Below, in pieces: positions 26,013-34,660 of a stretch of 64,000 nt of DNA. Made by a program: the position numbers and the translations under genes. The stretch comes from Ruania halotolerans (GTDB taxonomy: Bacteria > Actinomycetota > Actinomycetes > Actinomycetales > Beutenbergiaceae). The notes below the pieces were generated by a model. It was not told the DNA's origin. It was given only the letters and a program-made list of their open reading frames with translations, and did not search any database. The first letter of the stretch is position 1. Every line of letters begins with the position of its first letter. Location: NCBI RefSeq assembly GCF_021049285.1, contig NZ_CP088017.1:1747380-1811379 (forward strand). Reading direction: 5' to 3'.

Positions 26013-26839
26013 CCCTTCACCCCCGATGCGGCGACCCCATCGATCACATAGCGCTGCACGAAGACATACAACAGCAGCACCGGCAGTGACGCGATCACGG
26101 CTCCGGCCATCACCACCGGGTAGTCGATTGTGTACGCACCCTGAAGCTTCGACAGGCCCACCGGCAGGGTCAGGTTGGCATCGGAGAAGAGCACGAAGAT
26201 CGGCCAGATGAAGTCATTCCAGTTCGCCAGGAAGCTGATCACCAGCAACGTGACCATCGCGGGGCGGGTATTGGGCAGCACGATCGACCAGAATGTGCGC
26301 AGCGGTCCAGCGCCATCGATGCGGGCGCTCTCCTCGAACTCCTTGGGTAGCCGCAGGAAGAACTGCCGCATGAAGAACACCCCGAACGCGCCCGCCGCAC
26401 CGGGCACGATCACCGCCAGCAGCGTGTCCAGCCAGCCGATCGTGTCCAAGGTGATGAAGTTCGGCATCAGGAAGATGAATCCGGGCACGAACATGGTGGA
26501 CAGCACCACCCCGAACAGCACGTTCTTGCCGGGAAACTCCATCCGCGCGAAGGCATACCCGGCCATCGAGGCCACCGTCACCACCAGCACCGCGTGCGCG
26601 GCGGCCGAGATCATCGAGTTCGCGAACCACTGCAGGATCGGATTGTCAGCGGCCGCGAACAGCACCTCATAGGCCCGCCAGGTGAACACCTCCGGCCACA
26701 GTGTGGGCGGGGAGGTCTGGGACTCGGCCGTGGTCTTCAGCGAGGTGAGCGCCATCGCCACCAACGGCCCGATGATCACCATCGAGAGCAGCACCAGCAC
26801 GATCCACAACAGCGGGTTCCGGGCAGCGCGATGCATCAT
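26009..26839 (-). CDS. carbohydrate ABC transporter permease (MalG type), locus B
   Basis: The 276-residue membrane protein has the CUT1 EAA loop (EFEESARIDGAGPLRTFWSIVLP) and ends with the MalG-like ...ASGVKG. ATG 26839 overlaps the MalF-like gene stop. No ATPase gene lies nearby. Confidence 0.92.
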   Translation of the reverse strand: MMHRAARNPLLWIVLVLLSMVIIGPLVAMALTSLKTTAESQTSPPTLWPEVFTWRAYEVLFAAADNPILQWFANSMISAAAHAVLVVTVASMAGYAFARMEFPGKNVLFGVVLSTMFVPGFIFLMPNFITLDTIGWLDTLLAVIVPGAAGAFGVFFMRQFFLRLPKEFEESARIDGAGPLRTFWSIVLPNTRPAMVTLLVISFLANWNDFIWPIFVLFSDANLTLPVGLSKLQGAYTIDYPVVMAGAVIASLPVLLLYVFVQRYVIDGVAASGVKG

Positions 26840-27783
26840 CGGGCCACCCCCCGAACGCCCTTGCGTAGGGCGCGGCGCTCGCGTGCCTGGTCCCGATCCC
26901 GGGTGGCGAGAAACGTCAAGATGGAGATGATCCCGAGGAAGAACGCGAGCACATAACTTTGTGCCGCGGCCTGACCCATCTGAAAGCGGCTCAGGCCCAG
27001 TTCGGTGATCACCATCAGCGCCGTCTGTGTGCTCTGGGAGGGCCCGCCCTGAGTGATCAGATAGGACTGACCGAACATGTTCGCGCTGGCCAGGATCGTG
27101 GTGACCGCCACGAACACGAACACCGGTTGAATTCCGGGGATGGTGATGTGCCGGAAGCGCTGCAGAGCGTTGGCCCCATCGAGTGCGGCCGCCTCGTAAT
27201 GGTCGGGCGGGATGTCGCCGAGCCCGGCCAGGTAGATGATCGCGTTGAAGCCCATCGTCCACCACACCGTCACCGCCACCAGCGCGATCCACGCCCACGG
27301 CTGGGACGTGGTCCAGGAGATGTCGGTGCCGAGGATCGCGTTCACCAGGCCGAAGTTGCCATCGAGCAGGTACCGCCACATCAGACCGATCACCGCCACG
27401 CCGAGCACATACGGGGCGAAGAACACGGCCCGGAAGAACGTGCGCCCCGGGAACTTCATGTGCAGCAGCATCGCCACACCCAGTGGGATGGACAGCAGGA
27501 ACGGCACACTCACCACGGTGAAGAGCGCGGTGTTGGTCATCCCGTTCCAGAAGTCGCCGAAGGCCACTGAATCCGGGTCGAGCAGGTTGGCGTAGTTCCC
27601 GAAACCCACGAAGGGGCGGTGATCGAGCAGGTAATCCCAGTCGTGCGCGCTGATCCACAGCCCGAACACGGCCGGGACCGCCACGAACGCCGTGAACAGC
27701 AGCAGATACGGCGCCAGAAAGAGGAAGGGAGTGAGCGGCGACCCATGTTGGGTTGATCGCCGCGTCGTACGGCGGGTGCTCAT
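26836..27783 (-). CDS. carbohydrate ABC transporter permease (MalF type), locus B
   Basis: The 315-residue membrane protein has a basic N-terminus, six helices (first FLFLAPYLLLFTAFVAVPA) and an EAA-type loop (HYEAAALDGANALQRFRHITIPGI). ATG 27783 overlaps the stop of the binding-protein gene by 4 nt. It partners the MalG-like subunit at 26009. Confidence 0.93.
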   Translation of the reverse strand: MSTRRTTRRSTQHGSPLTPFLFLAPYLLLFTAFVAVPAVFGLWISAHDWDYLLDHRPFVGFGNYANLLDPDSVAFGDFWNGMTNTALFTVVSVPFLLSIPLGVAMLLHMKFPGRTFFRAVFFAPYVLGVAVIGLMWRYLLDGNFGLVNAILGTDISWTTSQPWAWIALVAVTVWWTMGFNAIIYLAGLGDIPPDHYEAAALDGANALQRFRHITIPGIQPVFVFVAVTTILASANMFGQSYLITQGGPSQSTQTALMVITELGLSRFQMGQAAAQSYVLAFFLGIISILTFLATRDRDQARERRALRKGVRGVAR

Positions 27784-29120
27784 GCGCCGTATCGCTCGGC
27801 GTTCTCTTCGAGGATCTGCGTGGCCCGGCCGGCAGCATCGGAGAGGGCGGTCTGCGGGTCCTTGCCTTCGAGGACTGCCTCGTTCAGGGCCTTGTCGAAT
27901 TCGGCCATGCAGTCCGAAATCCCCGGCACCGTGGGCGGGAAGTGCAGATCATCGATCTGACTGGCCAGCGTGGCCTGCTCAGTGAGCGCCTCGAACTCGG
28001 CCGATTCACGTACCTCGTTGCGCGCCGGCACCTGCCCGGCCTCGGCCCACTCCAGCGACTGCTGGGAGATCCAGTTCAGGAACACCCGCGAGGCGGTGGC
28101 CTTGTTCTCGTCCTCGCTGCGCTGCACAGGCAGCACGAACTGGTGCGAACCTGCCCACACGCCCGGCTGGGAGCCGATCACGGGCAACGGCGCAACGCCC
28201 CACTCGATGTCGCTCTGCTTGAGGTCGTTGATCTGCCAGATGCCGTTCCAGTTGAATGCGGCGCTGCCGTTCTTCAGGGCGACGTATTCGGCATCCTGAT
28301 CCACATTGTCGGGGGAGTAGCCCTCGCTGATCAGCGAGACCCACCAGCTGAGTGCGTCCACCCCGGCCTGATCGTCCCAGACCACCGCGGTACCGTCCTC
28401 GTTGAACAGCGAACCGCCGAACTGGTAGGTGAGTGACTGCACGCTCAGGCCACCGGTGAACGGGAACGGGCTCGCCCAGTGCCCTTGAATGCCAGCGCCC
28501 TTGAGGGTGTCCAGGGCGCTCATGTAGTCGTCCAGGGTCGACGGCGGAGCTTCCGGATCGAGGCCCGCATCAGCCATCACGGTCTTGTTGTAGTAGAAGC
28601 CGAGCGGGTGCACGTCCAGCGGGATGGCGAAACGTTGCCCGTCGTAGATGCCGGCTGCCCATGGCACCGGTGCGAAGTCGCCTTCCTGCAGGTTCAGTGC
28701 GGCGGCCACGTCGTCCAGCGGCTGGATCACGTTGCGGGCAGCGTTCGTGGCCACTGAGTCCACATGCATGATGCCGATATCCGGGCCATTCCCGGAGGAG
28801 ACCGCAGAGGGGAGGCGGGAGTAGTAATCGGCCCACTGCATGGTGGACATGGTCACGGCGATGTTCTCGTGTTCCGTGTTGAACCGGTCCACCAGGTCGA
28901 GCATCATCGGTCCATCGCCACCGGTGAAGCCGTTCCAGAACGCCAGCTCCACGTTCGGGCCGTCGTAGCCGGACGCGCCGCCATCACCGGCAGGCGCGGA
29001 GGGTTCGTCCCGCGGGGAAGAGCCACCGGAGCAGGCGGAAAGCCCGACGGCGCCGGCTGCAGCGAGGCCGAGCAGCACACCGCGGCGGGTGGGTGAGAAC
29101 TGCGGAAGTGATGCGCTCAT
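27780..29120 (-). CDS. sugar-binding lipoprotein of ABC importer, locus B
   Basis: The 446-residue family 1 solute-binding protein has a Tat-like TRRGVLLGLAAAG segment followed by lipobox LSAC, then VELAFWNGFTGGDGPMMLDLVDRFN, typical of the group. It is first in the operon binding protein, MalF, MalG, GH43. Two direct repeats upstream (29150-29199) look like regulator sites for the divergent LacI gene. Confidence 0.93.
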   Translation of the reverse strand: MSASLPQFSPTRRGVLLGLAAAGAVGLSACSGGSSPRDEPSAPAGDGGASGYDGPNVELAFWNGFTGGDGPMMLDLVDRFNTEHENIAVTMSTMQWADYYSRLPSAVSSGNGPDIGIMHVDSVATNAARNVIQPLDDVAAALNLQEGDFAPVPWAAGIYDGQRFAIPLDVHPLGFYYNKTVMADAGLDPEAPPSTLDDYMSALDTLKGAGIQGHWASPFPFTGGLSVQSLTYQFGGSLFNEDGTAVVWDDQAGVDALSWWVSLISEGYSPDNVDQDAEYVALKNGSAAFNWNGIWQINDLKQSDIEWGVAPLPVIGSQPGVWAGSHQFVLPVQRSEDENKATASRVFLNWISQQSLEWAEAGQVPARNEVRESAEFEALTEQATLASQIDDLHFPPTVPGISDCMAEFDKALNEAVLEGKDPQTALSDAAGRATQILEENAERYGA

Positions 29121-29149
29121 CGTTGAGTCCTTTGAGGTCGAGATGCCAT

Positions 29150-29199
29150 TTACGACGGTTGACCCGGGATGGTCGAGAGCGACGTTACAACGGTTGACC
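29150..29199. promoter_or_regulatory. tandem LacI-type operators, locus B
   Basis: TTACGACGGTTGACC (29150-29164) and TTACAACGGTTGACC (29185-29199) differ at one base and are exactly 35 nt apart. The second has a CAAC-G-GTTG palindromic core. They lie between the importer operon and the LacI gene and most likely bind that LacI protein. Confidence 0.65.
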
Positions 29200-29262
29200 T
29201 AGCGTGTCCAGATTTGTGTGATCGTGTGTGAACATGTGGCGCAATCACGGTGCCGGTGCGCA

Positions 29263-29268
29263 TACGAT
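29263..29268 (+). promoter_or_regulatory. -10 element of leaderless LacI transcript
   Basis: TACGAT ends 6 nt before the ATG at 29275 and no ribosome site is visible, so the transcript probably begins at the start codon. The -35 element is not obvious. Confidence 0.45.
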
Positions 29269-29274
29269 GTGGCC

Positions 29275-30279
29275 ATGGTGGTGCGGCTGAAGGAGGTGGC
29301 GGAGCGTGCTGGTGTGTCGATGAAGACCGCCTCCAACGTGATCAACCACCACCCCCACGTGCGCCCGGTGACTCGCGCGAAGGTGCAGGCGGCGATCGAC
29401 GAACTCGGGTATCGGCCGAACCTGGCGGCACGTCAGCTCAAACATGGCCGGGGCGGATTTCTCGCTCTCGCCGTACCGCAACTGGATTCGCCGTACTTCG
29501 CCGAACTGGCTGAACGGCTCTCGGCCGAGGCGAACCGGCGGGGCTACCTCCTCCTGCTTGATATGACACACGCTGACCATGACGGTGAACGGCTGGTGCT
29601 GGCAGGGATGCAGGCGCACATGATCGACGGCGTCATCTTCTCCCCGCTGGCCGTCACCGCCGAGGAGGTCGCCGCCCGCACTGACACCAGGCCGCTGGTG
29701 CTGCTCGGCGAACGGGGGATTCCTGCCGATCACGACTATGTGGCAGTCGATTCCTACGGTGCCTCACGTGGTGTGGCCGAGCACCTGATCCAGATCGGCC
29801 GGCGCCGGCTCGCCGCCGTCGGGCGAGAAGCGCTGGAGGGCACGGCATCGGCCCGGTTGGGCGGATTCACGGCAGCGATCGACGAGGCCGGAATAGAACT
29901 GCTGCCCGAGCACGTGATCGACGTGACCGGGTATACCCGCGAGGACGGGGCTGCCGCGATGCGGACTCTGCTGGCTGGGCCTACCCGGCCGGATGCCGTC
30001 TTCTGCTTCAACGACCTGATGGCCATTGGTGCGATTCGAGCGTGCCACCAGGCGGGTGTACGGGTACCCGAAGACGTCGCGATCGTCGGTTTCGATGACA
30101 TCCCCGAGGGTCGGTTCCATACGCCGTCGTTGACGACGGTAGCGCCGGACCTGGACGCGCTGGTCGACCAGGTGCTCACCCTGCTGCTGGCCCGCATCGC
30201 TGACCGCCAGCGCGAGGCCGAACAGGTCAAGGTGTCATGGCAGCTGCAGGTGCGGGAATCGACCGTGGGGAACGGCTGA
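29275..30279 (+). CDS. LacI-family transcriptional regulator, locus B
   Basis: The 334-residue protein has a LacI HTH (VRLKEVAERAGVSMKTASNVINHHPHV), hinge (NLAARQLKHG) and sensor domain (LALAVPQLDSPYFAELAERL; DAVFCFNDLMAIGAI; VAIVGFDDIPEG). It is divergent from the locus B importer operon and likely represses it through the repeats at 29150-29199. ATG 29275 is chosen because HTH homology starts two residues later and a -10 element precedes it. Confidence 0.92.
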   Translation: MVVRLKEVAERAGVSMKTASNVINHHPHVRPVTRAKVQAAIDELGYRPNLAARQLKHGRGGFLALAVPQLDSPYFAELAERLSAEANRRGYLLLLDMTHADHDGERLVLAGMQAHMIDGVIFSPLAVTAEEVAARTDTRPLVLLGERGIPADHDYVAVDSYGASRGVAEHLIQIGRRRLAAVGREALEGTASARLGGFTAAIDEAGIELLPEHVIDVTGYTREDGAAAMRTLLAGPTRPDAVFCFNDLMAIGAIRACHQAGVRVPEDVAIVGFDDIPEGRFHTPSLTTVAPDLDALVDQVLTLLLARIADRQREAEQVKVSWQLQVRESTVGNG

Positions 30280-30296
30280 GCAGGAACATGCTCACG

Positions 30297-30317
30297 CCGT
30301 ACGCGCGAGCGGTACGG
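30297..30317. terminator. weak hairpin between convergent genes
   Basis: CCGTAC (30297-30302) pairs with GTACGG (30312-30317) across a 9-nt loop in the 76-nt gap between the LacI and alpha/beta-hydrolase genes. It is a modest bidirectional terminator candidate. Confidence 0.4.
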
Positions 30318-30355
30318 GCGCGCGAGTATGTAGCTCGAGACCTAGGTGCTGGACG

Positions 30356-31189
30356 CTATTCGGCCGCCGGCAACCGCTCCACCACAGCCGCCCACAGTTC
30401 GTGCTCGGGACTGGTCGCCGCGAAATGGTCGGCGTCCTCGACCACCACATACTCAATCTCCGCTCCCACAGTGCGCGCGAGTCCCACATAGTCGGCCACG
30501 TAGGGCTCGGGCACGATCGTGTCGGCACCACCCTGCACGATCAGTTGGGGCACTGAGCCCCGGAGGCGTTCAGCGGGAGAGGCGGCTGCGTAGCCGTCCG
30601 GGTCCTGGTCGGGTGCAGCGCCCATGAAGTCGGTCACTGCCGTTCCACCGAGATCCGCCGTCGCAGCAGCGGCGAGATCGGCAACAGGCGCCTGGCCGAC
30701 CACGAGGGTCGGGGTGATCACAGCATCGGCGCGAGTGCCGGCCCACAGGCTCAGGTGGCCACCGGCGGAGTGGCCCACCACCGTCACATTTGAGAGGTCG
30801 AGCGGATGATCGCCGGCGAGCGCGTCGAGATGATCGACCGCAGCACCGACGTCCTCCAGGGTGCCCGGATATCCGCCGCCCGGTTCACCGACTCTGCGGT
30901 ACTCGATGTTCCACGCGATATAGCCGCGCTCGGTCAGGTCGGCCGCGAGCGGCTCCATCAGGTCGAGCCCGTACCCGGACTGCCAGAAACCCCCATGGAT
31001 GAGCACCACCACCGGCCGCACCTGGCCTGCGTCGATATTGCCGGGCACGCTGAGGTCGCCGAACTGCTGCGGGGCCGAGCCATACTGGATTCTCGTCGTG
31101 ATCGCCTCACTACGTTCCGGGGAGTCGATGGTGCACCCCGCGATCGCGATGGCAATGAGCACCGCCGCACTACCCGCTCGTCGCCGCAT
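30356..31189 (-). CDS. alpha/beta-hydrolase lipoprotein (carboxylesterase type)
   Basis: The 277-residue protein has a lipobox IAGC near residue 19, so it is surface-tethered. The fold pattern is that of BD-FAE/HSL-like esterases: oxyanion motif VVVLIHGGFWQSGYG, nucleophile elbow VVGHSAGGHL, an Asp in VQGGADTIVPEPY and a final His in VVEDADHF. Typical substrates are short acyl esters, including acetyl groups on plant polysaccharides. ATG 31189 is preceded by TACGCT six nt upstream and no ribosome site, so a leaderless message is possible. No operon partner; the gap to the next gene upstream holds a terminator. Confidence 0.85.
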   Translation of the reverse strand: MRRRAGSAAVLIAIAIAGCTIDSPERSEAITTRIQYGSAPQQFGDLSVPGNIDAGQVRPVVVLIHGGFWQSGYGLDLMEPLAADLTERGYIAWNIEYRRVGEPGGGYPGTLEDVGAAVDHLDALAGDHPLDLSNVTVVGHSAGGHLSLWAGTRADAVITPTLVVGQAPVADLAAAATADLGGTAVTDFMGAAPDQDPDGYAAASPAERLRGSVPQLIVQGGADTIVPEPYVADYVGLARTVGAEIEYVVVEDADHFAATSPEHELWAAVVERLPAAE

Positions 31190-31253
31190 CGCCACAGCGT
31201 AGAGCCACCAATCGGGCGTGGCCTGCCAGGGCAGAGGGCCGCACTCACGCACG

Positions 31254-31282
31254 GGGTGCGGCGGAACCTCGCCGCCGCACCC
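31254..31282 (-). terminator. hairpin terminator of the locus C operon
   Basis: GGGTGCGGCGG (31254-31264) pairs perfectly with CCGCCGCACCC (31272-31282), an 11-bp stem with a 7-nt loop, just after the last gene of the leftward operon. Confidence 0.75.
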
Positions 31283-31289
31283 GTGGCGC

Positions 31290-32381
31290 TCAGAATTGCG
31301 GAACCTCGATCTGGCGCCCGCCTTGCATGGCCGACTCGTGCGCACGAAGACCCACGCTTGTCCAGTTCGCTGCGGTGTGCACATCCACCGATGGCTCGCG
31401 GCCCTCCACGATGCTGCGGACGAACTCATGCGCAAGATGCGGGTGGGAACCTCCGTGACCACCTCCCTGGGCGAAGGAGAGGTGCCCGTTCTCGGCGTCG
31501 TAGACACCGCGGGTGGTGAAGGGCTGGATCTCCTGCGGCAGCAGGTGAGCGTAGTCGGGCACGGTGATGCGCTCAGCCTCCTCCCCATGGAAGAGAACCG
31601 GCTGACCACCCTCGGTTTGTGTCCACTCGAAGGAGATCTGCGAGCCGTAGACGTCGAAGCTCTCCACATACTCACGCGCCGTGGAGAACAGGGACCTCGA
31701 CACCTCCGCCGTCAGGTCACTGCCCGCCAATGTGATGTGCGCGGACTCCACCGCGAACGGTGACCCGTACCGGCCCTGCAGACTCTCCGGGATCACCCCC
31801 GAACCCACGCAGGAGACGGTCTCGGCCCGCTTCCCGGCCAGGGCCAACAGCGGGGAGACCGCGTGGGTGGCGTAGTGCATCGGCGGCAGACCCTCCCAGT
31901 AGTCGGGCCACCCGGTCATGTCTTGATGGTGGGCGCCCCGCAGGAACTGCAGCCGGCCGAGCTGACCCGTCTCCAGCAGGTGCTTCACGTGCAGGAACTC
32001 CCGCGAGTACACGACCGTCTCCATCATCATGTAGGTCCGGCCGCTGGCACGGGCTGCAGCGACGATGCGCGCACAGTCCTCGATGGAGGTGGCCATCGGT
32101 ACAGTGCACGCCACGTGTTTATCTGCCTCCAGCGCCGCCACGCTCTGGTCGGCGTGCAGCGGGATGGGCGTGTTGATGTGCACCGCATCGATGTCCGGAT
32201 CTGTCAGCAGCTCCTCGTAGGAGGTGTACCGCCGCTCGATACCGAAGCGGTCCCCGATTGCATCGAGGTTGCCGCGATCGCGCTGGCAGATCGCCACAAG
32301 CTCGGCGTCCGGATGAGCCTGGTAGATAGGCACGAACTCGGCCCCGAACCCGAGCCCCACCAGGGCCACATTCACCGTCAT
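31290..32381 (-). CDS. Gfo/Idh/MocA-family oxidoreductase (third of three), locus C
   Basis: The 363-residue NAD(P)-dependent dehydrogenase has a Rossmann start (VNVALVGLGFGAEFVPIYQAHP) and the family central strand HVACTVPMATSIEDCARIV, where the usual EKP is replaced by TVP, so the catalytic Lys position is changed. A C-terminal sugar-binding domain follows. Substrates in the family are inositols, sugars or sugar acids. ATG 32381 is chosen (GGAGG 7 nt upstream). It is last in the locus C operon, 37 nt after the SDR gene. The loss of EKP makes its chemistry uncertain. Confidence 0.85.
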   Translation of the reverse strand: MTVNVALVGLGFGAEFVPIYQAHPDAELVAICQRDRGNLDAIGDRFGIERRYTSYEELLTDPDIDAVHINTPIPLHADQSVAALEADKHVACTVPMATSIEDCARIVAAARASGRTYMMMETVVYSREFLHVKHLLETGQLGRLQFLRGAHHQDMTGWPDYWEGLPPMHYATHAVSPLLALAGKRAETVSCVGSGVIPESLQGRYGSPFAVESAHITLAGSDLTAEVSRSLFSTAREYVESFDVYGSQISFEWTQTEGGQPVLFHGEEAERITVPDYAHLLPQEIQPFTTRGVYDAENGHLSFAQGGGHGGSHPHLAHEFVRSIVEGREPSVDVHTAANWTSVGLRAHESAMQGGRQIEVPQF

Positions 32382-32418
32382 GATCATCCCTCCTGTGTGC
32401 TGACTGTTCCCGGCCGGC

Positions 32419-33204
32419 TCACCCGAGACGTCCGGAGAGCGCGGTCAGGCCCCCATCGACGGCGAGGCAGGCGCCCGTGATGTAGGAGGCGTGGTCGCTG
32501 GCCAGGAAGGCGATCGCGTAGGCGATCTCCTCGGGGCGTCCCTGACGACGCTGGATGCCGGGACCGCCCTCGTGCGGGGTCATCACAGCCAGGTCGATCT
32601 CCCTGCCCGCTTCGGCGGCGCGGTTCTTGTGGAAGTCAGTCAGCGTGGGCCCGGGGAGGATGGCATTTACCCGGACCCCAGCGTCGGCGTGGTCGCACGC
32701 CATCGAGCGGGTTAGGGCCAGTACCCCGGCCTTGGTGGCGTCGTACTGAGCCATTCCTGCCCGCCCGGTGATGGCATTAGCGGATGAGACGCTCACGACC
32801 GAACCAGGACGACCCGCCATTAGCGGGATGATGTGCTTGCAGGTCAGACCCACACCGATGAGGTTGACGTCGGTGATCCACCGCCAGGAGTCGACGGTGG
32901 CCTCGGTGACGGGCCCCCAGACCCGCGCTGCGGCGTTGTTGACCAGGACGTCCACGCCGCCGAAGCGGGAGGCGCACAGTCCCGCGAGCGCGATGTTGGC
33001 CTCCTCCGAGGCGATGTCGAGCTGGATCGACGCCGCATCCGGGGCTCCGAGTGTGATGGCCTCCTTGCTCGCCTCCTCCGCGAGCTCCCCGTCGAGATCG
33101 GCGACCACCACGGTGGCTCCCTCGGCGGCCAGGATGTTGACGGTCTGCCGGCCGATGCCGGCACCGCCGCCGGTGACGACAGCGACCTTGTTCGTGAAAC
33201 GCAT
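32419..33204 (-). CDS. SDR-family NAD(P)-dependent oxidoreductase, locus C
   Basis: The 261-residue classical short-chain dehydrogenase has cofactor motif TGGGAGIG (about 11-18), NNAA, catalytic Ser in VVSVSSANAITG, and YxxxK as YDATK, with a C-terminal ITGACLAVDGG. It oxidises or reduces a hydroxyl of a sugar or polyol in the cytoplasm. AGGAG lies 4 nt before the ATG. It is placed between the binding-protein gene and a Gfo/Idh gene, so it is part of the same sugar pathway. Confidence 0.9.
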   Translation of the reverse strand: MRFTNKVAVVTGGGAGIGRQTVNILAAEGATVVVADLDGELAEEASKEAITLGAPDAASIQLDIASEEANIALAGLCASRFGGVDVLVNNAAARVWGPVTEATVDSWRWITDVNLIGVGLTCKHIIPLMAGRPGSVVSVSSANAITGRAGMAQYDATKAGVLALTRSMACDHADAGVRVNAILPGPTLTDFHKNRAAEAGREIDLAVMTPHEGGPGIQRRQGRPEEIAYAIAFLASDHASYITGACLAVDGGLTALSGRLG

Positions 33205-33229
33205 GGTTCTCCTTGTGTTCGGGTAGGGG

Positions 33230-34546
33230 TCAGGCGAGGAGTGAGGCGGCCTGGTCGAAGAAGCTGTCGACCGCGCTCGGGATGTCGGTCTGCTCGAAGC
33301 GCAGCTCCTCAGCGGTGCGGGAGAGCAACTGGTAGACCTCTCGACCAGCACGAGGTGTGAGCGAGTCCATCGGATCGCCGATCTCGGTGATGAGCGCCAG
33401 GTAGTCCGACGGGGTCAGGAGGCCGTCCTCGCCGGCATCCTCCTGCACCAGCTCAGCCGAGCTGGGGCTCGGCGGCACGCCCCGGGAGTTCCCGATCACC
33501 TCGACGGCCTCGGGGTCGTTGATCCAGAACTGCATGAACCGAGCGCACTCCATCGGGTAGGCCGTCCCGGCCCATGCCGACATGAACAGATTCGGGCGGA
33601 CGAAGTTGGCCCGCTTGCTCCCGCCGTCTGTGTCAGGCATTGGCAGCGCCTGAATCTGTGAGGGCGTCAGGGCCCTCACACCGGTGAGTTCGCTGCTGGT
33701 GGTGAAGTACAGCGGAGCGACGCCGGTGATGATCGGGCTGTTCTCGTGACCGGTGTCCTCGGCGGACACATTCGGCGGGACGCAGGCGCCACTGGCGCGC
33801 ATGTCGGCCCACCACTGCCAGAACTCGCGCAGGTCGTCCTTGCTGAAGCCCACCGTGGTGGGGGAGGCCTCCGTGTCGAAGAAGCTCAGTCCACGGCCAC
33901 GAACCCACGGTTCGAAGACCTCGTACATCCCGCTGCCGTCCTTGATGCCCCACAGTTCCCCACCGGAGGCCTCGCGGATGCTGTGCGCGAGCTCGGAGAC
34001 GTCGTCCCAGGTCCACGCGCCGTCGGGAATCTCCAGACCGAACTCCTGGATCACGTCCCGGTCGGCGAGAATCGTGAAGGCGTCGGTGCTCATCGGCACC
34101 CCGGCGCGGATACCGTCGATGATCCCGTAGTTCTGCAGATCGCTGTTCCAGTCGCTGATGTCGATGGGGTCGCCGATGAATTCCTCGAGATCGAGCAGCG
34201 CGCCACGCTCGGCGTAGTCGACGAGCATCTGGTTCGACATCTGGAAGGCGTCCGCACCGTTGTCACCAGCGATCTGGGTGGCCATCCGGTCCCAGAAGTC
34301 GTCCCAGGAGGCATTCTCCGGGGTGATGGTGACGTTCTCGTGGCGGCTGTTGTAAAGCTCGATCGCTTCGTTGGTGGTGCGGTTCATCTCCTCGTGGCCC
34401 CACCAGGCGAACCGCATGTCCTTGGGGGCGTCGTCGTCCTCGACACCGTTGCTACCTCCACCTTGACCGCAGGCGGTGGTGGTGCCGAGGGCAGCCGCGC
34501 CGAGAGCGAGGCTGGAGGTACGCAGGAAGTTCCTTCTGCTGACCAT
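33230..34546 (-). CDS. sugar-binding lipoprotein (Tat-exported), locus C
   Basis: The 438-residue family 1 binding protein begins MVSRRNFLRTSSLALGAAAL, a textbook twin-arginine motif, followed by a lipobox (TTAC). The mature pattern MRFAWWGHEEMNRTTNEAIELYNSRHENVTI is typical. ATG 34546 is preferred over 34561 because AAGGA lies 6 nt upstream. Unusually, it is encoded fifth in the operon, well after its permeases, behind a hairpin and G-rich tracts at 34566-34660 that may affect its expression. Confidence 0.92.
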   Translation of the reverse strand: MVSRRNFLRTSSLALGAAALGTTTACGQGGGSNGVEDDDAPKDMRFAWWGHEEMNRTTNEAIELYNSRHENVTITPENASWDDFWDRMATQIAGDNGADAFQMSNQMLVDYAERGALLDLEEFIGDPIDISDWNSDLQNYGIIDGIRAGVPMSTDAFTILADRDVIQEFGLEIPDGAWTWDDVSELAHSIREASGGELWGIKDGSGMYEVFEPWVRGRGLSFFDTEASPTTVGFSKDDLREFWQWWADMRASGACVPPNVSAEDTGHENSPIITGVAPLYFTTSSELTGVRALTPSQIQALPMPDTDGGSKRANFVRPNLFMSAWAGTAYPMECARFMQFWINDPEAVEVIGNSRGVPPSPSSAELVQEDAGEDGLLTPSDYLALITEIGDPMDSLTPRAGREVYQLLSRTAEELRFEQTDIPSAVDSFFDQAASLLA

Positions 34547-34565
34547 GATGTGTCCTTTCATGAAA

Positions 34566-34660
34566 CGGCTGCGTCGTCGCAGCCGGGTCTGGGGTGGGGA
34601 TGGGGTCAGGTCGTGGGATGGGACAGGTGTGCGGGGGTAGGTCAGGGTGTCGGGAGGGGG
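34566..34660. other. hairpin and two G-quadruplex-forming tracts before the binding-protein gene
   Basis: An 8-bp stem with tetraloop TCGT (34566-34573/34578-34585) is followed on the + strand by G-runs at 34585-34587, 34591-34594, 34596-34599 and 34602-34605 with loops of 3, 1 and 2 nt. A second set lies at 34633-34637, 34645-34647, 34652-34654 and 34656-34660 with loops of 7, 4 and 1 nt. Both fit the canonical quadruplex pattern on the template strand. The region spans the 95-nt gap between a Gfo/Idh gene and the binding-protein gene. Confidence 0.6.

Noticed and set aside
26840-27838. N-terminal extension of the locus B MalG-like gene through the MalF-like gene
   Set aside because: The extension is a shadow of the MalF-like gene; the real start is ATG 26839 in the stop overlap.
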